Source: CAYSRC01 sp964446385 | GTDB lineage: Bacteria; Bacillota; Clostridia; Oscillospirales; Ruminococcaceae | Assembly: GCA_964446385.1 (NCBI GenBank) | Contig: CAYUOH010000008.1 | Location: 1 to 64,000 of the forward strand | Direction: 5' to 3' | DNA length: 64,000 nucleotides | Part shown: positions 7,458-15,090 of the stretch, piece by piece | How the letters are laid out: the number at the start of each line of letters is the position of its first letter | Position numbering within the stretch: position 1 is the stretch's first letter | Translations under genes and position numbers: made by a program | The notes under the pieces: generated by a model | The model's input: the letters and a program-made list of their open reading frames with translations, nothing else | The model's database searches: none | What the model was told of the DNA's origin: nothing

Positions 7458-8258
7458 ATGAAAAAACTATTATGTGTTATTCTGGCGCTTGTGATGGTTT
7501 TCGCCCTCACATCATGCGGCAATAAAAAAACAGCAAAAGGCCGTACATTTATCATGGGTATCGACGCCGAATACCCCCCCTTCAGCTTTATGGACGACGA
7601 CGGCGAATATTCGGGTTTTGACGTTGAGGTCTGTGAAGCCGCCTGCAAAAATCTGGGCTGGAATTTTGAGGTTTTCAGCGTAAACTGGGATGAAAAGCTT
7701 GTCCAGCTTGACGCAAACGAGTGCGACTGCATTTGGTCCGGTATGACCCTGCTTGACAGTATGTCCGATGCCGGTTACGTTCTTTCGGCCCCTTATTACA
7801 ACAACAATCAAGTCCTGCTTGTAAAGGATGATTCCTCATTCAAGGACGGCGCAGATCTAGAGGGTTATATCGTCGCAGTTATGCTCGGCACAAGCGGTGA
7901 AGAACTTCTTAACAATGATCTTTCCGACTGGGCCGCCACGTTCGACAACGTTACGACCTGCGACAGCTTCCTTAAATGCTTCACCGAGCTGGGCGGCGGT
8001 GCCGTTGACGCGGTATTTGTGGATTACCCCGTTGCCAAGGCTTACGCTGAGGAAAATGCCGGTTACCGTATCATTGAAGCCTATCCCGGAAGTGACGAGT
8101 TCGGCGAGCAGTATGGCATTGCATTCAGAAGCGACGATCAGGAAGTCTGCGACGCAATAGAAAAAGCAGTTGCGGATCTTGTGAAAGACGGAACATACGC
8201 CGAAATAGCCGCTGAATATCCCGATGTAGATCCCGGTCTTATCTTCCTTAACGACTAG
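7458..8258 (+). CDS. Amino-acid-type ABC transporter substrate-binding lipoprotein
   Basis: A 266-residue family 3 solute-binding protein. It has a lipoprotein signal ending in LTSC, so it would be tethered outside the membrane through Cys 21. The fold starts with YPPFSFMDDDGEYSGFDVEV, the usual opening of amino-acid binding proteins, and the hinge-region Asp that contacts the ligand amino group is present in VDAVFVDYPVA. The segment SGMTLLDSMSDAGYVLSAPY, where GlnH and HisJ carry the arginine that binds the ligand carboxylate, contains no arginine. The ligand may therefore be atypical (inference). RBS CGGAGG precedes ATG 7458. It is the first gene of an operon with a permease, an ATPase, a CntK-like racemase and a PqqD-like protein. 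Confidence 0.9.
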   Translation: MKKLLCVILALVMVFALTSCGNKKTAKGRTFIMGIDAEYPPFSFMDDDGEYSGFDVEVCEAACKNLGWNFEVFSVNWDEKLVQLDANECDCIWSGMTLLDSMSDAGYVLSAPYYNNNQVLLVKDDSSFKDGADLEGYIVAVMLGTSGEELLNNDLSDWAATFDNVTTCDSFLKCFTELGGGAVDAVFVDYPVAKAYAEENAGYRIIEAYPGSDEFGEQYGIAFRSDDQEVCDAIEKAVADLVKDGTYAEIAAEYPDVDPGLIFLND

Positions 8259-8339
8259 TACTGAAGATCAACCTTATTTCTTTTATTTCGAACTTGCTTT
8301 TCATTTCTTACATACTGTAAAACAATAATGCGCAATTAC

Positions 8340-8372
8340 CCCCGAAGGCGCGCCTGCGGCGTGTCTTTGGGG
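8340..8372 (+). other. Long hairpin between binding-protein and permease genes
   Basis: A 15-base-pair RNA stem with three G-U pairs and a TGC loop: left arm 8340-8354, right arm 8358-8372. No U-run follows, so it is more likely an RNA-stability or attenuation element that keeps the binding protein more abundant than the membrane parts, as intergenic hairpins do in many ABC transporter operons. Confidence 0.6.
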
Positions 8373-8401
8373 ATTTGCGTGTATATAGAGGATAAACGCT
8401 T

Positions 8402-9049
8402 ATGACTCTATGGACTATGATTCTGAAAATGAGTGAAGGTCTCGGAAAGACCTTCTCCATCTTTTTCCTTACGCTGATAATATCTCTTCCGCTGGGCTGG
8501 CTGTTTATGTTCATGCGCAGGAGTAAAATAAAACCTGTATCAGCATTCATGCGCTTTTTCATATCGATACTGCGCGGAACACCGCTGATGCTTCAGCTGC
8601 TTGCAGTAACCTATGGCCCATACTACCTTTTCGGTTTTTCAGTGTTCCGAAACAAGCTTATCCCAGTCGTGGCAGCATTCGGAATAAACTATGCCGCATA
8701 TTTTGCGGAAATATACCGCGGGGGCATCGAATCAATGTCTGTAGGACAATACGAGGCAGCCGCGGTACTGGGCTACAACCGCATACAGACGTTTATGCGG
8801 ATAATACTGCCACAGGTGGTAAAAAGTATAATGCCCAGCATCACTAACGAGATTATCACCCTTGTAAAAGATACCGCCTTTGCCTTTACGGTTTCATACA
8901 AGGAAATGTTCACAATCGGCAAGGAAATTGCCAATTCGCAGACCAGTTTTACGCCTTTCATTGTAGCCGGCGTGTTTTATTTTCTTTTTAACGCGATCGT
9001 GGATTTTTCCATGGGCAGGGCGGAAAGCGCTCTGAACTATTACAGGTAA
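8402..9049 (+). CDS. Amino-acid-type ABC transporter permease
   Basis: A 215-residue integral membrane permease of the HisM/GlnP type. It begins with a hydrophobic helix, contains the RGTPLMLQL segment typical of amino-acid permeases, and has the cytoplasmic coupling loop EAAAVLGYNRIQTFMRIILPQ (EAA motif; about residues 118-138) that touches the ATPase. Five hydrophobic segments can be placed. Only one permease gene is present, so it probably forms a homodimer. It lies 143 bases after the binding-protein gene, with a strong hairpin between, and 12 bases before the ATPase gene. Confidence 0.9.
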   Translation: MTLWTMILKMSEGLGKTFSIFFLTLIISLPLGWLFMFMRRSKIKPVSAFMRFFISILRGTPLMLQLLAVTYGPYYLFGFSVFRNKLIPVVAAFGINYAAYFAEIYRGGIESMSVGQYEAAAVLGYNRIQTFMRIILPQVVKSIMPSITNEIITLVKDTAFAFTVSYKEMFTIGKEIANSQTSFTPFIVAGVFYFLFNAIVDFSMGRAESALNYYR

Positions 9050-9061
9050 AGGGAGGAAATA

Positions 9062-9823
9062 ATGGAATACAACAATTCTCCCGTACTTGAAATACGGAAT
9101 ATCCAGAAAAATTTCGATGAGCTCGGAGTACTGAAGGGCATTGACCTTACGGTTGGACGCGGCGAGGTTGTTTCGGTAATCGGTCCTTCTGGAAGTGGAA
9201 AATCCACCCTTCTGCGCTGCGCAACTTTTTTGGAAACCGCTGACGGCGGTGATATAATATATAAAGGGCGGTATGCCATGGAAAACGGTGTATACGCCGG
9301 CAAAGAAGTTCTGAACGAAATGCGCAGTCTTTTCGGCATCGTGTTTCAGAATTTCAACCTGTTTCCTCATTTTTCGGTTATGCGTAACCTTACCGATGCT
9401 CCTCTGAAGGTAAGCCGACGCAATAAAGATGAGGTTTTTGATCGTGCCCGCGCCCTTCTTGCGAAGATGAGCCTTACTGACAAGGAAAACGCTTATCCGT
9501 ACCAGCTTTCAGGCGGTCAACAGCAGCGAGTGGCAATCGCCCGTGCTCTTGCAATGAACCCGGACATTCTTTTCTTTGACGAACCCACAAGCGCCCTTGA
9601 CCCCGAGCTTACCGTAGATGTTCTGAAAGTAATCCGCGACCTTGCGGAGGAAAAGATGACAATGGTTGTTGTCACACACGAAATGAGCTTTGCCCGTGCT
9701 GTATCCAACCGCGTTATTTTCATGGACGGCGGTGTTATTGTGGAGCAAGGCGACCCCGAGCAGGTATTCGGCAATCCTCAGATGGAACGTACTAAACAAT
9801 TTTTAGGTAATTACAATCGATGA
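9062..9823 (+). CDS. Amino-acid-type ABC transporter ATP-binding protein
   Basis: A 253-residue ATPase of the GlnQ/HisP type. It has Walker A GPSGSGKSTLLR near residue 41, the Q-loop in VFQNFNLFPH, signature LSGGQQQR near 147, Walker B ILFFDEPTSALDPEL near 167 and the switch histidine in VVTHE. FQNFNLFPH and SALDPEL are typical of polar-amino-acid importers. RBS AGGGAGG precedes ATG 9062. The last four bases overlap the start of the racemase gene (ATGA), implying translational coupling between transport and racemisation. Confidence 0.94.
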   Translation: MEYNNSPVLEIRNIQKNFDELGVLKGIDLTVGRGEVVSVIGPSGSGKSTLLRCATFLETADGGDIIYKGRYAMENGVYAGKEVLNEMRSLFGIVFQNFNLFPHFSVMRNLTDAPLKVSRRNKDEVFDRARALLAKMSLTDKENAYPYQLSGGQQQRVAIARALAMNPDILFFDEPTSALDPELTVDVLKVIRDLAEEKMTMVVVTHEMSFARAVSNRVIFMDGGVIVEQGDPEQVFGNPQMERTKQFLGNYNR

Positions 9824-10605
9824 CAGAATACATCCTTTACAACCCTACGGGAAATATTACCGCGCTTGTTACCTCGACCGCCGCTCCAGAGGAACGTGCC
9901 GGAATTGCACGTGAGATATTAAGAAAAGAACGTACTGCCGAGCAGGTCGGTTTTTTAAGCGAAAGCGCCGGAGCCGATATCCGTTTGGATATGGCCTGCG
10001 GCGAGTTCTGCGGCAACGGAGCCATATGCGCAGCGTTTCATAAATACCTCGCCGACGGCTGTGAGGGCGAGAGTAAAATTGTTGTTTCGGAATCCGGCAC
10101 AGATTCGCCGGTGAATGTCACTATTCGTCCTTCGGAGTCAGTGTATGAAGGTACGGTTAAAATGCCCGGGCCTTTTCATATGAATCAGCTGACCTTCAAT
10201 ATAGGGGGCAAAATCATAGCTTTTCCGGCCGTATTTATGCCGGGTATCGCCCATATCATCCTGCAGAGTCCGACGTCTGACTGGCCAGTTTCACCTGAGC
10301 AGGCTGAAAGGCTTATTACCGGTATGGCCTCACAGTGCGGTACCGAAGCTCTCGGGATAATGTTCTACAATCCGGGCACCGCTGTTCTTCGGCCGCTTGT
10401 CTACGTTGCAGATATTGATTCGCTGTACTGGGAGGGCTCCTGCGCAAGCGGAACCTCAGCCCTCGGTTATTTCCTTGCGGCCACAGGGGCACTGGCCCCC
10501 TGGGACAACCTTGTGGTGTCCCAACCCGGCGGCTCTCTTTGCGTTTCCTCACCCAAACCAGGCGACGTATATATAACCGGAAGCGTCGAATTGTTAAAGA
10601 AATAA
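9820..10605 (+). CDS. DapF-fold amino acid racemase, CntK (histidine racemase)-like
   Basis: A 261-residue cofactor-independent racemase with the diaminopimelate-epimerase fold. Both catalytic-cysteine loops are present: CGEFCGNGAICAAF near residue 64 and EGSCASGTSALGYF near 206. The flanking motifs YNPTGN at the N-terminus, EQVGFLSE, RPLVYV and QPGGSL resemble the staphylopine enzyme CntK and related DapF-type histidine racemases, as recalled, more than true DapF (whose opening is GLGNDF). It should interconvert L- and D-forms of an amino acid, possibly histidine. The start overlaps the ABC ATPase stop by four bases. No CntL-like synthase or CntM-like opine dehydrogenase follows, so a metallophore pathway is not shown. 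DAP epimerase remains a less likely alternative. Confidence 0.78.
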   Translation: MTEYILYNPTGNITALVTSTAAPEERAGIAREILRKERTAEQVGFLSESAGADIRLDMACGEFCGNGAICAAFHKYLADGCEGESKIVVSESGTDSPVNVTIRPSESVYEGTVKMPGPFHMNQLTFNIGGKIIAFPAVFMPGIAHIILQSPTSDWPVSPEQAERLITGMASQCGTEALGIMFYNPGTAVLRPLVYVADIDSLYWEGSCASGTSALGYFLAATGALAPWDNLVVSQPGGSLCVSSPKPGDVYITGSVELLKK

Positions 10606-10624
10606 CAAAAGAAGAAATCCATCA

Positions 10625-10897
10625 ATGAAACTTAAATACGAGCTTGTCTTTGTCAAGGTCGGTGACGACGTTATTGCCGTCCCTGTGGGAGAACAGGCAG
10701 CCGACAAATTCCACGGGGTAATCAAGGTCAACTCCTCAGCAAAGGAAATTCTTGAGCTTATTCCTTCACATGACTCCATTACGGCTGTCAAAGAAGCCAT
10801 AATTGCCAAATACCCCGATGACGACCCCTCGGCCATAACCACCGAAGTAAACAACTATTTTAACGAACTGAAAAAAGCCGGACTGCTGGAGGATTAA
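10625..10897 (+). CDS. PqqD-like / RRE-domain peptide-binding protein
   Basis: A 90-residue protein with the layout of PqqD-family proteins: an N-terminal strand pair (YELVFVKVGDDVIAVPVG), the helix-start motif VNSSAKEILELI where PqqD has LNxTGxxIWxLL, then a winged-helix-like part ending NYFNELKKAGLLE. Such RiPP recognition elements bind the leader of a precursor peptide for a maturase. It is the last gene of the ABC transporter/racemase operon, 19 bases after the racemase. No radical SAM enzyme or precursor peptide is adjacent. A terminator hairpin overlaps its stop codon. The family call is good; the partner is unknown. Confidence 0.75.
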   Translation: MKLKYELVFVKVGDDVIAVPVGEQAADKFHGVIKVNSSAKEILELIPSHDSITAVKEAIIAKYPDDDPSAITTEVNNYFNELKKAGLLED

Positions 10898-10922
10898 CCT
10901 CCGTCAGTCCGGTGATTTTTTG
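10878..10922 (+). terminator. Terminator of the ABC/racemase operon
   Basis: CCGGACTG-GGAGG pairs with CCTCC-CAGTCCGG through a two-base internal loop, with ATTAA as the loop, followed by GATTTTTT. The left arm and loop contain the stop codon of the PqqD-like gene. Confidence 0.8.
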
Positions 10923-10927
10923 TATGT

Positions 10928-11800
10928 TTATTCTTCCCAGGGAGCTTTTTCAGGAGCAGATGTATTGCTGAAGCGGCTCCATGGGGTGGTCCACTCGCCC
11001 TTGGCGCCTACTGTGTAGCATTCAAGACCTGTGGTTGCGCACCCGAAGAAGCATCCTGTATCATGCATATGAATAAGATCCATCAGGAAGAAACACTGGG
11101 AGCCGGCTTGACGGTCCTCAGTGAATGTAAAGATATATACGCCCTTGCGGATCTTGATGTACGCGCAGGGATTGCTGGCAGCCCAGCTGTTTTTACCGTT
11201 CTTGACGCCGCAAACTGTGTACCAGTTGGAGGCAACATATATATGCTTGATGGTGAAGTTGGGCTCCTCGTCGAAATAATGCCAGTAAATGGCTTTGCCA
11301 ACCATATCTTCGGTAAACTCGTGGCGGTAACCGGGATCAGCGTAGCCGTCGGTAAGCCCGACATAGAAATCACGCACAGCCTCACGGGCATTATCAGGAA
11401 TCTGGCACAACTTTGCGATAGTGGCGGTCACGAGACCGTTGTCAAGGTCGACAACAATCATATGGGCTTTGGGAGGAATGCTTTCCTTTACGAAATGGGT
11501 TATGAGATATACGTTTTCGGCTCCCTCAGTGACATCGCAGTAATCGGTATATTCTTCGCCGCCGTCGTTCCAGGAAAGGCAGTGAAGGTCGTTGAAAGAA
11601 TAATTAAGTACAAGACCTTCATCGAAGCGGAAGGTTAGGGATTTGCCGACGAGTGCATCTGAATAGCCCTTGCAGTTGGGGCCGTCGCTGTATTCACCAT
11701 GCGCATACTTTTCCGGGGGAGTAATATCGCACAGCTTCTGTACGTCGGAAGCAATGAGGTTGGTCCAGCGTCTTGTCATGGGAGTAATTGCCATTTTCAT
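10928..11800 (-). CDS. MoaF-like beta-barrel protein
   Basis: A 290-residue cytoplasmic protein (no signal peptide) that resembles the MoaF family, a lipocalin-like fold built from two related halves. Both halves begin with VGK: VGKSLTFRFDEG near residue 51 and VGKAIYWHYFDEE near 163. The second half ends in MHDTGCFFGCATTG. MoaF proteins are found near molybdenum cofactor or aromatic-compound genes in other bacteria, but their activity is unclear. No molybdenum gene is nearby. AGGAGG at the usual distance supports ATG 11800. The gene lies in tail-to-tail array with the racemase operon and follows dhaK, with a hairpin between. Confidence 0.65.
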   Translation of the reverse strand: MKMAITPMTRRWTNLIASDVQKLCDITPPEKYAHGEYSDGPNCKGYSDALVGKSLTFRFDEGLVLNYSFNDLHCLSWNDGGEEYTDYCDVTEGAENVYLITHFVKESIPPKAHMIVVDLDNGLVTATIAKLCQIPDNAREAVRDFYVGLTDGYADPGYRHEFTEDMVGKAIYWHYFDEEPNFTIKHIYVASNWYTVCGVKNGKNSWAASNPCAYIKIRKGVYIFTFTEDRQAGSQCFFLMDLIHMHDTGCFFGCATTGLECYTVGAKGEWTTPWSRFSNTSAPEKAPWEE

Positions 11801-11871
11801 AGTAAAAGGTCCTCCTGTAATAATTTATTCATTATTTGATTGTAGCATAATATTTTAAGTTCTCAAAGCAT

Positions 11872-11896
11872 AAAGGAGTGCCGCAGGCACTCCTTT
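11872..11896. terminator. Hairpin between dhaK and the MoaF-like gene
   Basis: Perfect 11-base inverted repeat AAAGGAGTGCC / GGCACTCCTTT with loop GCA. On the minus strand it sits 8 bases after the dhaK stop and its right arm ends in a short T-run, so it probably terminates dhaK transcription, though the U-run is short. Confidence 0.65.
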
Positions 11897-11904
11897 ATTT
11901 ATCT

Positions 11905-12888
11905 TTATTTCGCCGGATTCCAGTATTTTTTTATTTCGTCGTCCACTTTTCCGATAGCGAGAATCATGCCGCCCAGTTCCTGAGTGGTGACACCTGGCCC
12001 GAAACGTCCCTCAAATATCTTCATGCCCTTTTCCTCTGTCAAATAATGATATAAATCGCGGTAGAAAATACCCATTTCCATATATGTCAGGCCGCCTAGA
12101 TTGTTGATATTTACTACGACTTCGTCGCCTTTTTCGAACTCCATATCATTAATGATAGTGTCTGCCATATGCTTTGCAAGCTCCGCAGAAGTCGGAATCT
12201 TCATACTCATTCCGCTGGATTCCCCATGCTGGCCCACGCCGATTTCTATTTCATCATCCTTCATAGGCATAATAACATTGCCTGTTATGGGATTGACGGC
12301 ACTGCGGATTCCGACAGCATAACTTCCGTTGTTGTCCCTGGCCTTGTCGGCAAGACGGTACACCTCTTCAAGGGGAATACCTTGCTCGGCGGCTATTCCG
12401 ACGATGCGGCCAAGACTTCCGGAAAGACCTCTGCGCTCGGATATGCGCTCTCTTGGGGCAGACGCAACGTCGCTCCAGTCAATGTGCATCATAATATTGT
12501 ATCCTTCGGTCTTCAGCATCTGGTATGCCATCTTACCGTTTAATATATCGCCCGCGTGGCTGCTTGTGTTCAGGAAAATCGGGCTGCCGTCATCGACGGC
12601 CTTTATACCGTTGTAAAGCTGCTTCCATGCCGGAGCCGCGAAGAATTCGCCGGCAACCATAAGGTCGTTGCCGTTTGGGCATACCATATTGAACAGAACC
12701 GGCTCGTGGCCGCTTCCGCCTCCTCCGACTAATTTAACCTTGCCTTTAGCCTTGCGGTACTTTTCCTGCCGCACAATAAAACGAGTGCCGGGAATGACCA
12801 TGGAATATTTAACGTTGTCGCTCAGATAAAAACCTTCAAGTGCCTCCTGTACTACATCGTCGGGATTGTTCTGAATCTTTTTAATCAT
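11905..12888 (-). CDS. dhaK: Dihydroxyacetone kinase subunit DhaK
   Basis: A 327-residue DhaK-type substrate-binding subunit. Family marks are the GGGGSGHEP loop near residue 55, the Asp-containing NTSSHAGDILN segment near 107 and the histidine in IGVGQHGESSG near 220, which in DhaK forms a covalent hemiaminal with dihydroxyacetone. Phosphoryl transfer normally needs the ADP- or ATP-carrying DhaL subunit and, in PTS types, DhaM. Neither gene is beside it. The partner may lie elsewhere, or the protein may act on another ketose such as erythrulose (inference). RBS AAAGGAG supports ATG 12888, and a good promoter lies about 60 bases upstream. Confidence 0.85.
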   Translation of the reverse strand: MIKKIQNNPDDVVQEALEGFYLSDNVKYSMVIPGTRFIVRQEKYRKAKGKVKLVGGGGSGHEPVLFNMVCPNGNDLMVAGEFFAAPAWKQLYNGIKAVDDGSPIFLNTSSHAGDILNGKMAYQMLKTEGYNIMMHIDWSDVASAPRERISERRGLSGSLGRIVGIAAEQGIPLEEVYRLADKARDNNGSYAVGIRSAVNPITGNVIMPMKDDEIEIGVGQHGESSGMSMKIPTSAELAKHMADTIINDMEFEKGDEVVVNINNLGGLTYMEMGIFYRDLYHYLTEEKGMKIFEGRFGPGVTTQELGGMILAIGKVDDEIKKYWNPAK

Positions 12889-12947
12889 TCTGAATATCTC
12901 CTTTATAGTTAGAAATACCTGTCTGATACGGAACTTCCTTTATAAAA

Positions 12948-12976
12948 ATTGTACCAAGCACTGATGTATAATTCAA
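12948..12976 (-). promoter_or_regulatory. Promoter of dhaK
   Basis: Minus-strand TTGAAT (12976-12971), 17-base spacer, TACAAT (12953-12948). Confidence 0.55.
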
Positions 12977-13130
12977 TAACATTAAAAATAATACTACGAA
13001 TGATGTATTGACTCTTTGATTACACGTCAATTGGCAAACATATGTTTTGCTGTGTTAGGCGGGAATTCGCGCCGAAGAGTTTTTTACATATAAAGTATCC
13101 TTGATTATATGCTATGCCGAGAGAATTATA

Positions 13131-13901
13131 TTATCTCAGACCATCTTTCATCGATTTTACATACTCACCTATATACTTCGGCGCATCTTTACCGTGCTTT
13201 TCGAGCAAATCGATGACAGCTGATCCAACGATCGCACCATCGGAAATATCTACCATTTCCTTTGCTTGTTCCGGTGTGGATATACCAAAACCGATAGCGC
13301 AAGGAATATCAGTATTCTGCCTCACTACCTTGACAATTGAGGCAAGGTCAGTCTTAATCTCACTTCTCATTCCGGTCACTCCAAGGCTGGATACAATATA
13401 AAGAAAACCTTCCGCTTCCTTAGCAATCATTGCAATGCGATTCTCCGATGTGGGTGCAATTAGAGATACAAGATCAACGCCGTACTTATGACAAACTGGC
13501 AGGAACTCATCTTTTTCCTCAAATGGCAGGTCAGGCAGGATAAGGCCGTCAATCTCAATATCCTTACAGGCTGAAATAAAGCGATCTGCACCGTAAGCGA
13601 ATATCACATTGGCGTAAGTCATAAACACTATCGGGACCTTCACATCACGGCGAAGCTCTTTTACAAATGCGAAAATCTTGTCGGTCGTTATGCCGCCCTT
13701 CAGTGCGCGATAATTTGCGCCTTGGATTACCGGCCCCTCAGCGGTGGGATCAGAGAAGGGGATGCCCAGCTCAATAAGGTCGGCACCGTTTTCCACGGCA
13801 GCGCGGACAGCGGCAGCGGTGATCTCAATATCGGGATCTCCGCAGGTAATAAAGACGATAAACGCCTTTCCCTTTTCAAATGCTTTTCTGATGTTACTCA
13901 T
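13131..13901 (-). CDS. trpA: Tryptophan synthase alpha chain
   Basis: A 256-residue TIM-barrel enzyme that splits indole-3-glycerol phosphate to indole and glyceraldehyde 3-phosphate; indole passes to TrpB. The catalytic Glu is in ELGIPFSDP (residue 44). The partner acid, Asp in most enzymes (DPLADGP), is Glu in DPTAEGP at residue 55. Phosphate-binding glycines lie in SSLGVTGMR and GFGIST. The frame is open from 13949, but ATG 13901 is chosen: GAGGGGAGG precedes it and the protein then begins with the normal MSNIRKAFEKG. It overlaps the end of trpB by eight bases and is the last gene of the operon. No clear terminator is seen in the 150 bases after it. Confidence 0.95.
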   Translation of the reverse strand: MSNIRKAFEKGKAFIVFITCGDPDIEITAAAVRAAVENGADLIELGIPFSDPTAEGPVIQGANYRALKGGITTDKIFAFVKELRRDVKVPIVFMTYANVIFAYGADRFISACKDIEIDGLILPDLPFEEKDEFLPVCHKYGVDLVSLIAPTSENRIAMIAKEAEGFLYIVSSLGVTGMRSEIKTDLASIVKVVRQNTDIPCAIGFGISTPEQAKEMVDISDGAIVGSAVIDLLEKHGKDAPKYIGEYVKSMKDGLR

Positions 13902-15090
13902 GGATATCCTCCCCTCTGTAGCGGGCAATAGCTGCACAATCCTTGTCACCTCTGCCGGAAACAGTGATCACTATAATTTGGTCCCTGCTCATTGCAGGTG
14001 CCAGCTTCATTGCGTGTGCGACCGCGTGGGCAGATTCAATGGCAGGTATGATACCCTCGGTTTTTGCCAAATATTCAAAAGCACATACTGCTTCATCATC
14101 GGTTACGGGGACATATTCTGCTCTGCCAATATCGTGCAGATAAGCATGTTCGGGACCGACACCGGGATAATCAAGACCTGCGGAAATAGAGTAAACCGGA
14201 GCGATCTGACCGTATTCATCCTGGCAGAAATAAGACTTCATCCCGTGGAAAATTCCGACCCGGCCTGTGTTTACAGTAGCGGCGGTCTCAAAGGTATCAA
14301 TGCCCCTGCCTGCCGCTTCACAGCCAATCAACCGAACATCTGCGTCATCAATAAAATGATAGAAACTGCCGATGGCATTAGAGCCGCCGCCCACACAGGC
14401 GATAACCGCGTCAGGCAGTCTGCCTTCCTTTTGAATAATCTGTTCTTTAATCTCCTTGGAAATAACTGCCTGGAAATCGCGGACGATAGTCGGGAACGGA
14501 TGCGGTCCCATAACTGAACCGAGACAATAATGTGTATCGCTTATTCTGGTAGTCCATTCACGCATTGCTTCGGATACAGCATCTTTGAGCGTTGCCGTTC
14601 CTGTTTTTACCGGAATAACCTCTGCACCCAACAGACGCATACGATATACGTTGAGAGCCTGACGTATAGTGTCCTCTTCGCCCATAAACACGACACATTC
14701 CATACCCATAAGGGCAGCGGCGGTTGCCGTAGCAACTCCATGCTGGCCGGCTCCGGTTTCTGCAATAAGCCGGGTTTTACCCATCTTCTTTGCAAGCAGT
14801 GCCTGACCGAGCACATTGTTGATCTTATGTGCGCCCGTATGATTCAGATCCTCGCGCTTAAGATATATCTTTGCGCCACCGAGGTCTTTGGTCATTTTAT
14901 CGGCATAATACAGTCTTGATGGTCTGCCTGCATATTCATTAAGAAGTTCGGTAAGTTCTCTAATAAATTCGGGGTCATTTTTATAGTGATTATACGCTCC
15001 TTCCAGTTCTATAACCGCATTCATCAGTGTTTCAGGGACATACTGTCCGCCGTGAATGCCGAAGCGTCCGTTTGAATTTCTCATATTCAT
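13894..15090 (-). CDS. trpB: Tryptophan synthase beta chain
   Basis: A 398-residue PLP enzyme that condenses indole with L-serine to give tryptophan in complex with TrpA. The PLP lysine is in HTGAHKINN (Lys 89), the phosphate cup is GGGSNAIG near residue 236, and the N-terminal FGGQYVPE-like motif reads IHGGQYVPETL. This is the usual TrpB1 type. The start at ATG 15090 overlaps the trpF stop (ATGA), with AAGGAAG just upstream; a second ATG six bases further in is an alternative. Fully typical. Confidence 0.96.
   Translation of the reverse strand: MNMRNSNGRFGIHGGQYVPETLMNAVIELEGAYNHYKNDPEFIRELTELLNEYAGRPSRLYYADKMTKDLGGAKIYLKREDLNHTGAHKINNVLGQALLAKKMGKTRLIAETGAGQHGVATATAAALMGMECVVFMGEEDTIRQALNVYRMRLLGAEVIPVKTGTATLKDAVSEAMREWTTRISDTHYCLGSVMGPHPFPTIVRDFQAVISKEIKEQIIQKEGRLPDAVIACVGGGSNAIGSFYHFIDDADVRLIGCEAAGRGIDTFETAATVNTGRVGIFHGMKSYFCQDEYGQIAPVYSISAGLDYPGVGPEHAYLHDIGRAEYVPVTDDEAVCAFEYLAKTEGIIPAIESAHAVAHAMKLAPAMSRDQIIVITVSGRGDKDCAAIARYRGEDIHE

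Noticed and set aside
7458..10605. A staphylopine-type metallophore operon
   Set aside because: Only the racemase resembles that pathway; no nicotianamine-synthase-like or opine dehydrogenase gene is present, and the importer is of the amino-acid rather than the nickel/opine type.
13011..13036. TTGAC/GTCAA inverted repeat as a terminator or operator after trpA
   Set aside because: The arms are only five bases and no T-run follows; not enough to support a function.
13744..14517. A 257-codon plus-strand open frame over trpA/trpB
   Set aside because: No domain; opposite strand of well-supported trp genes.
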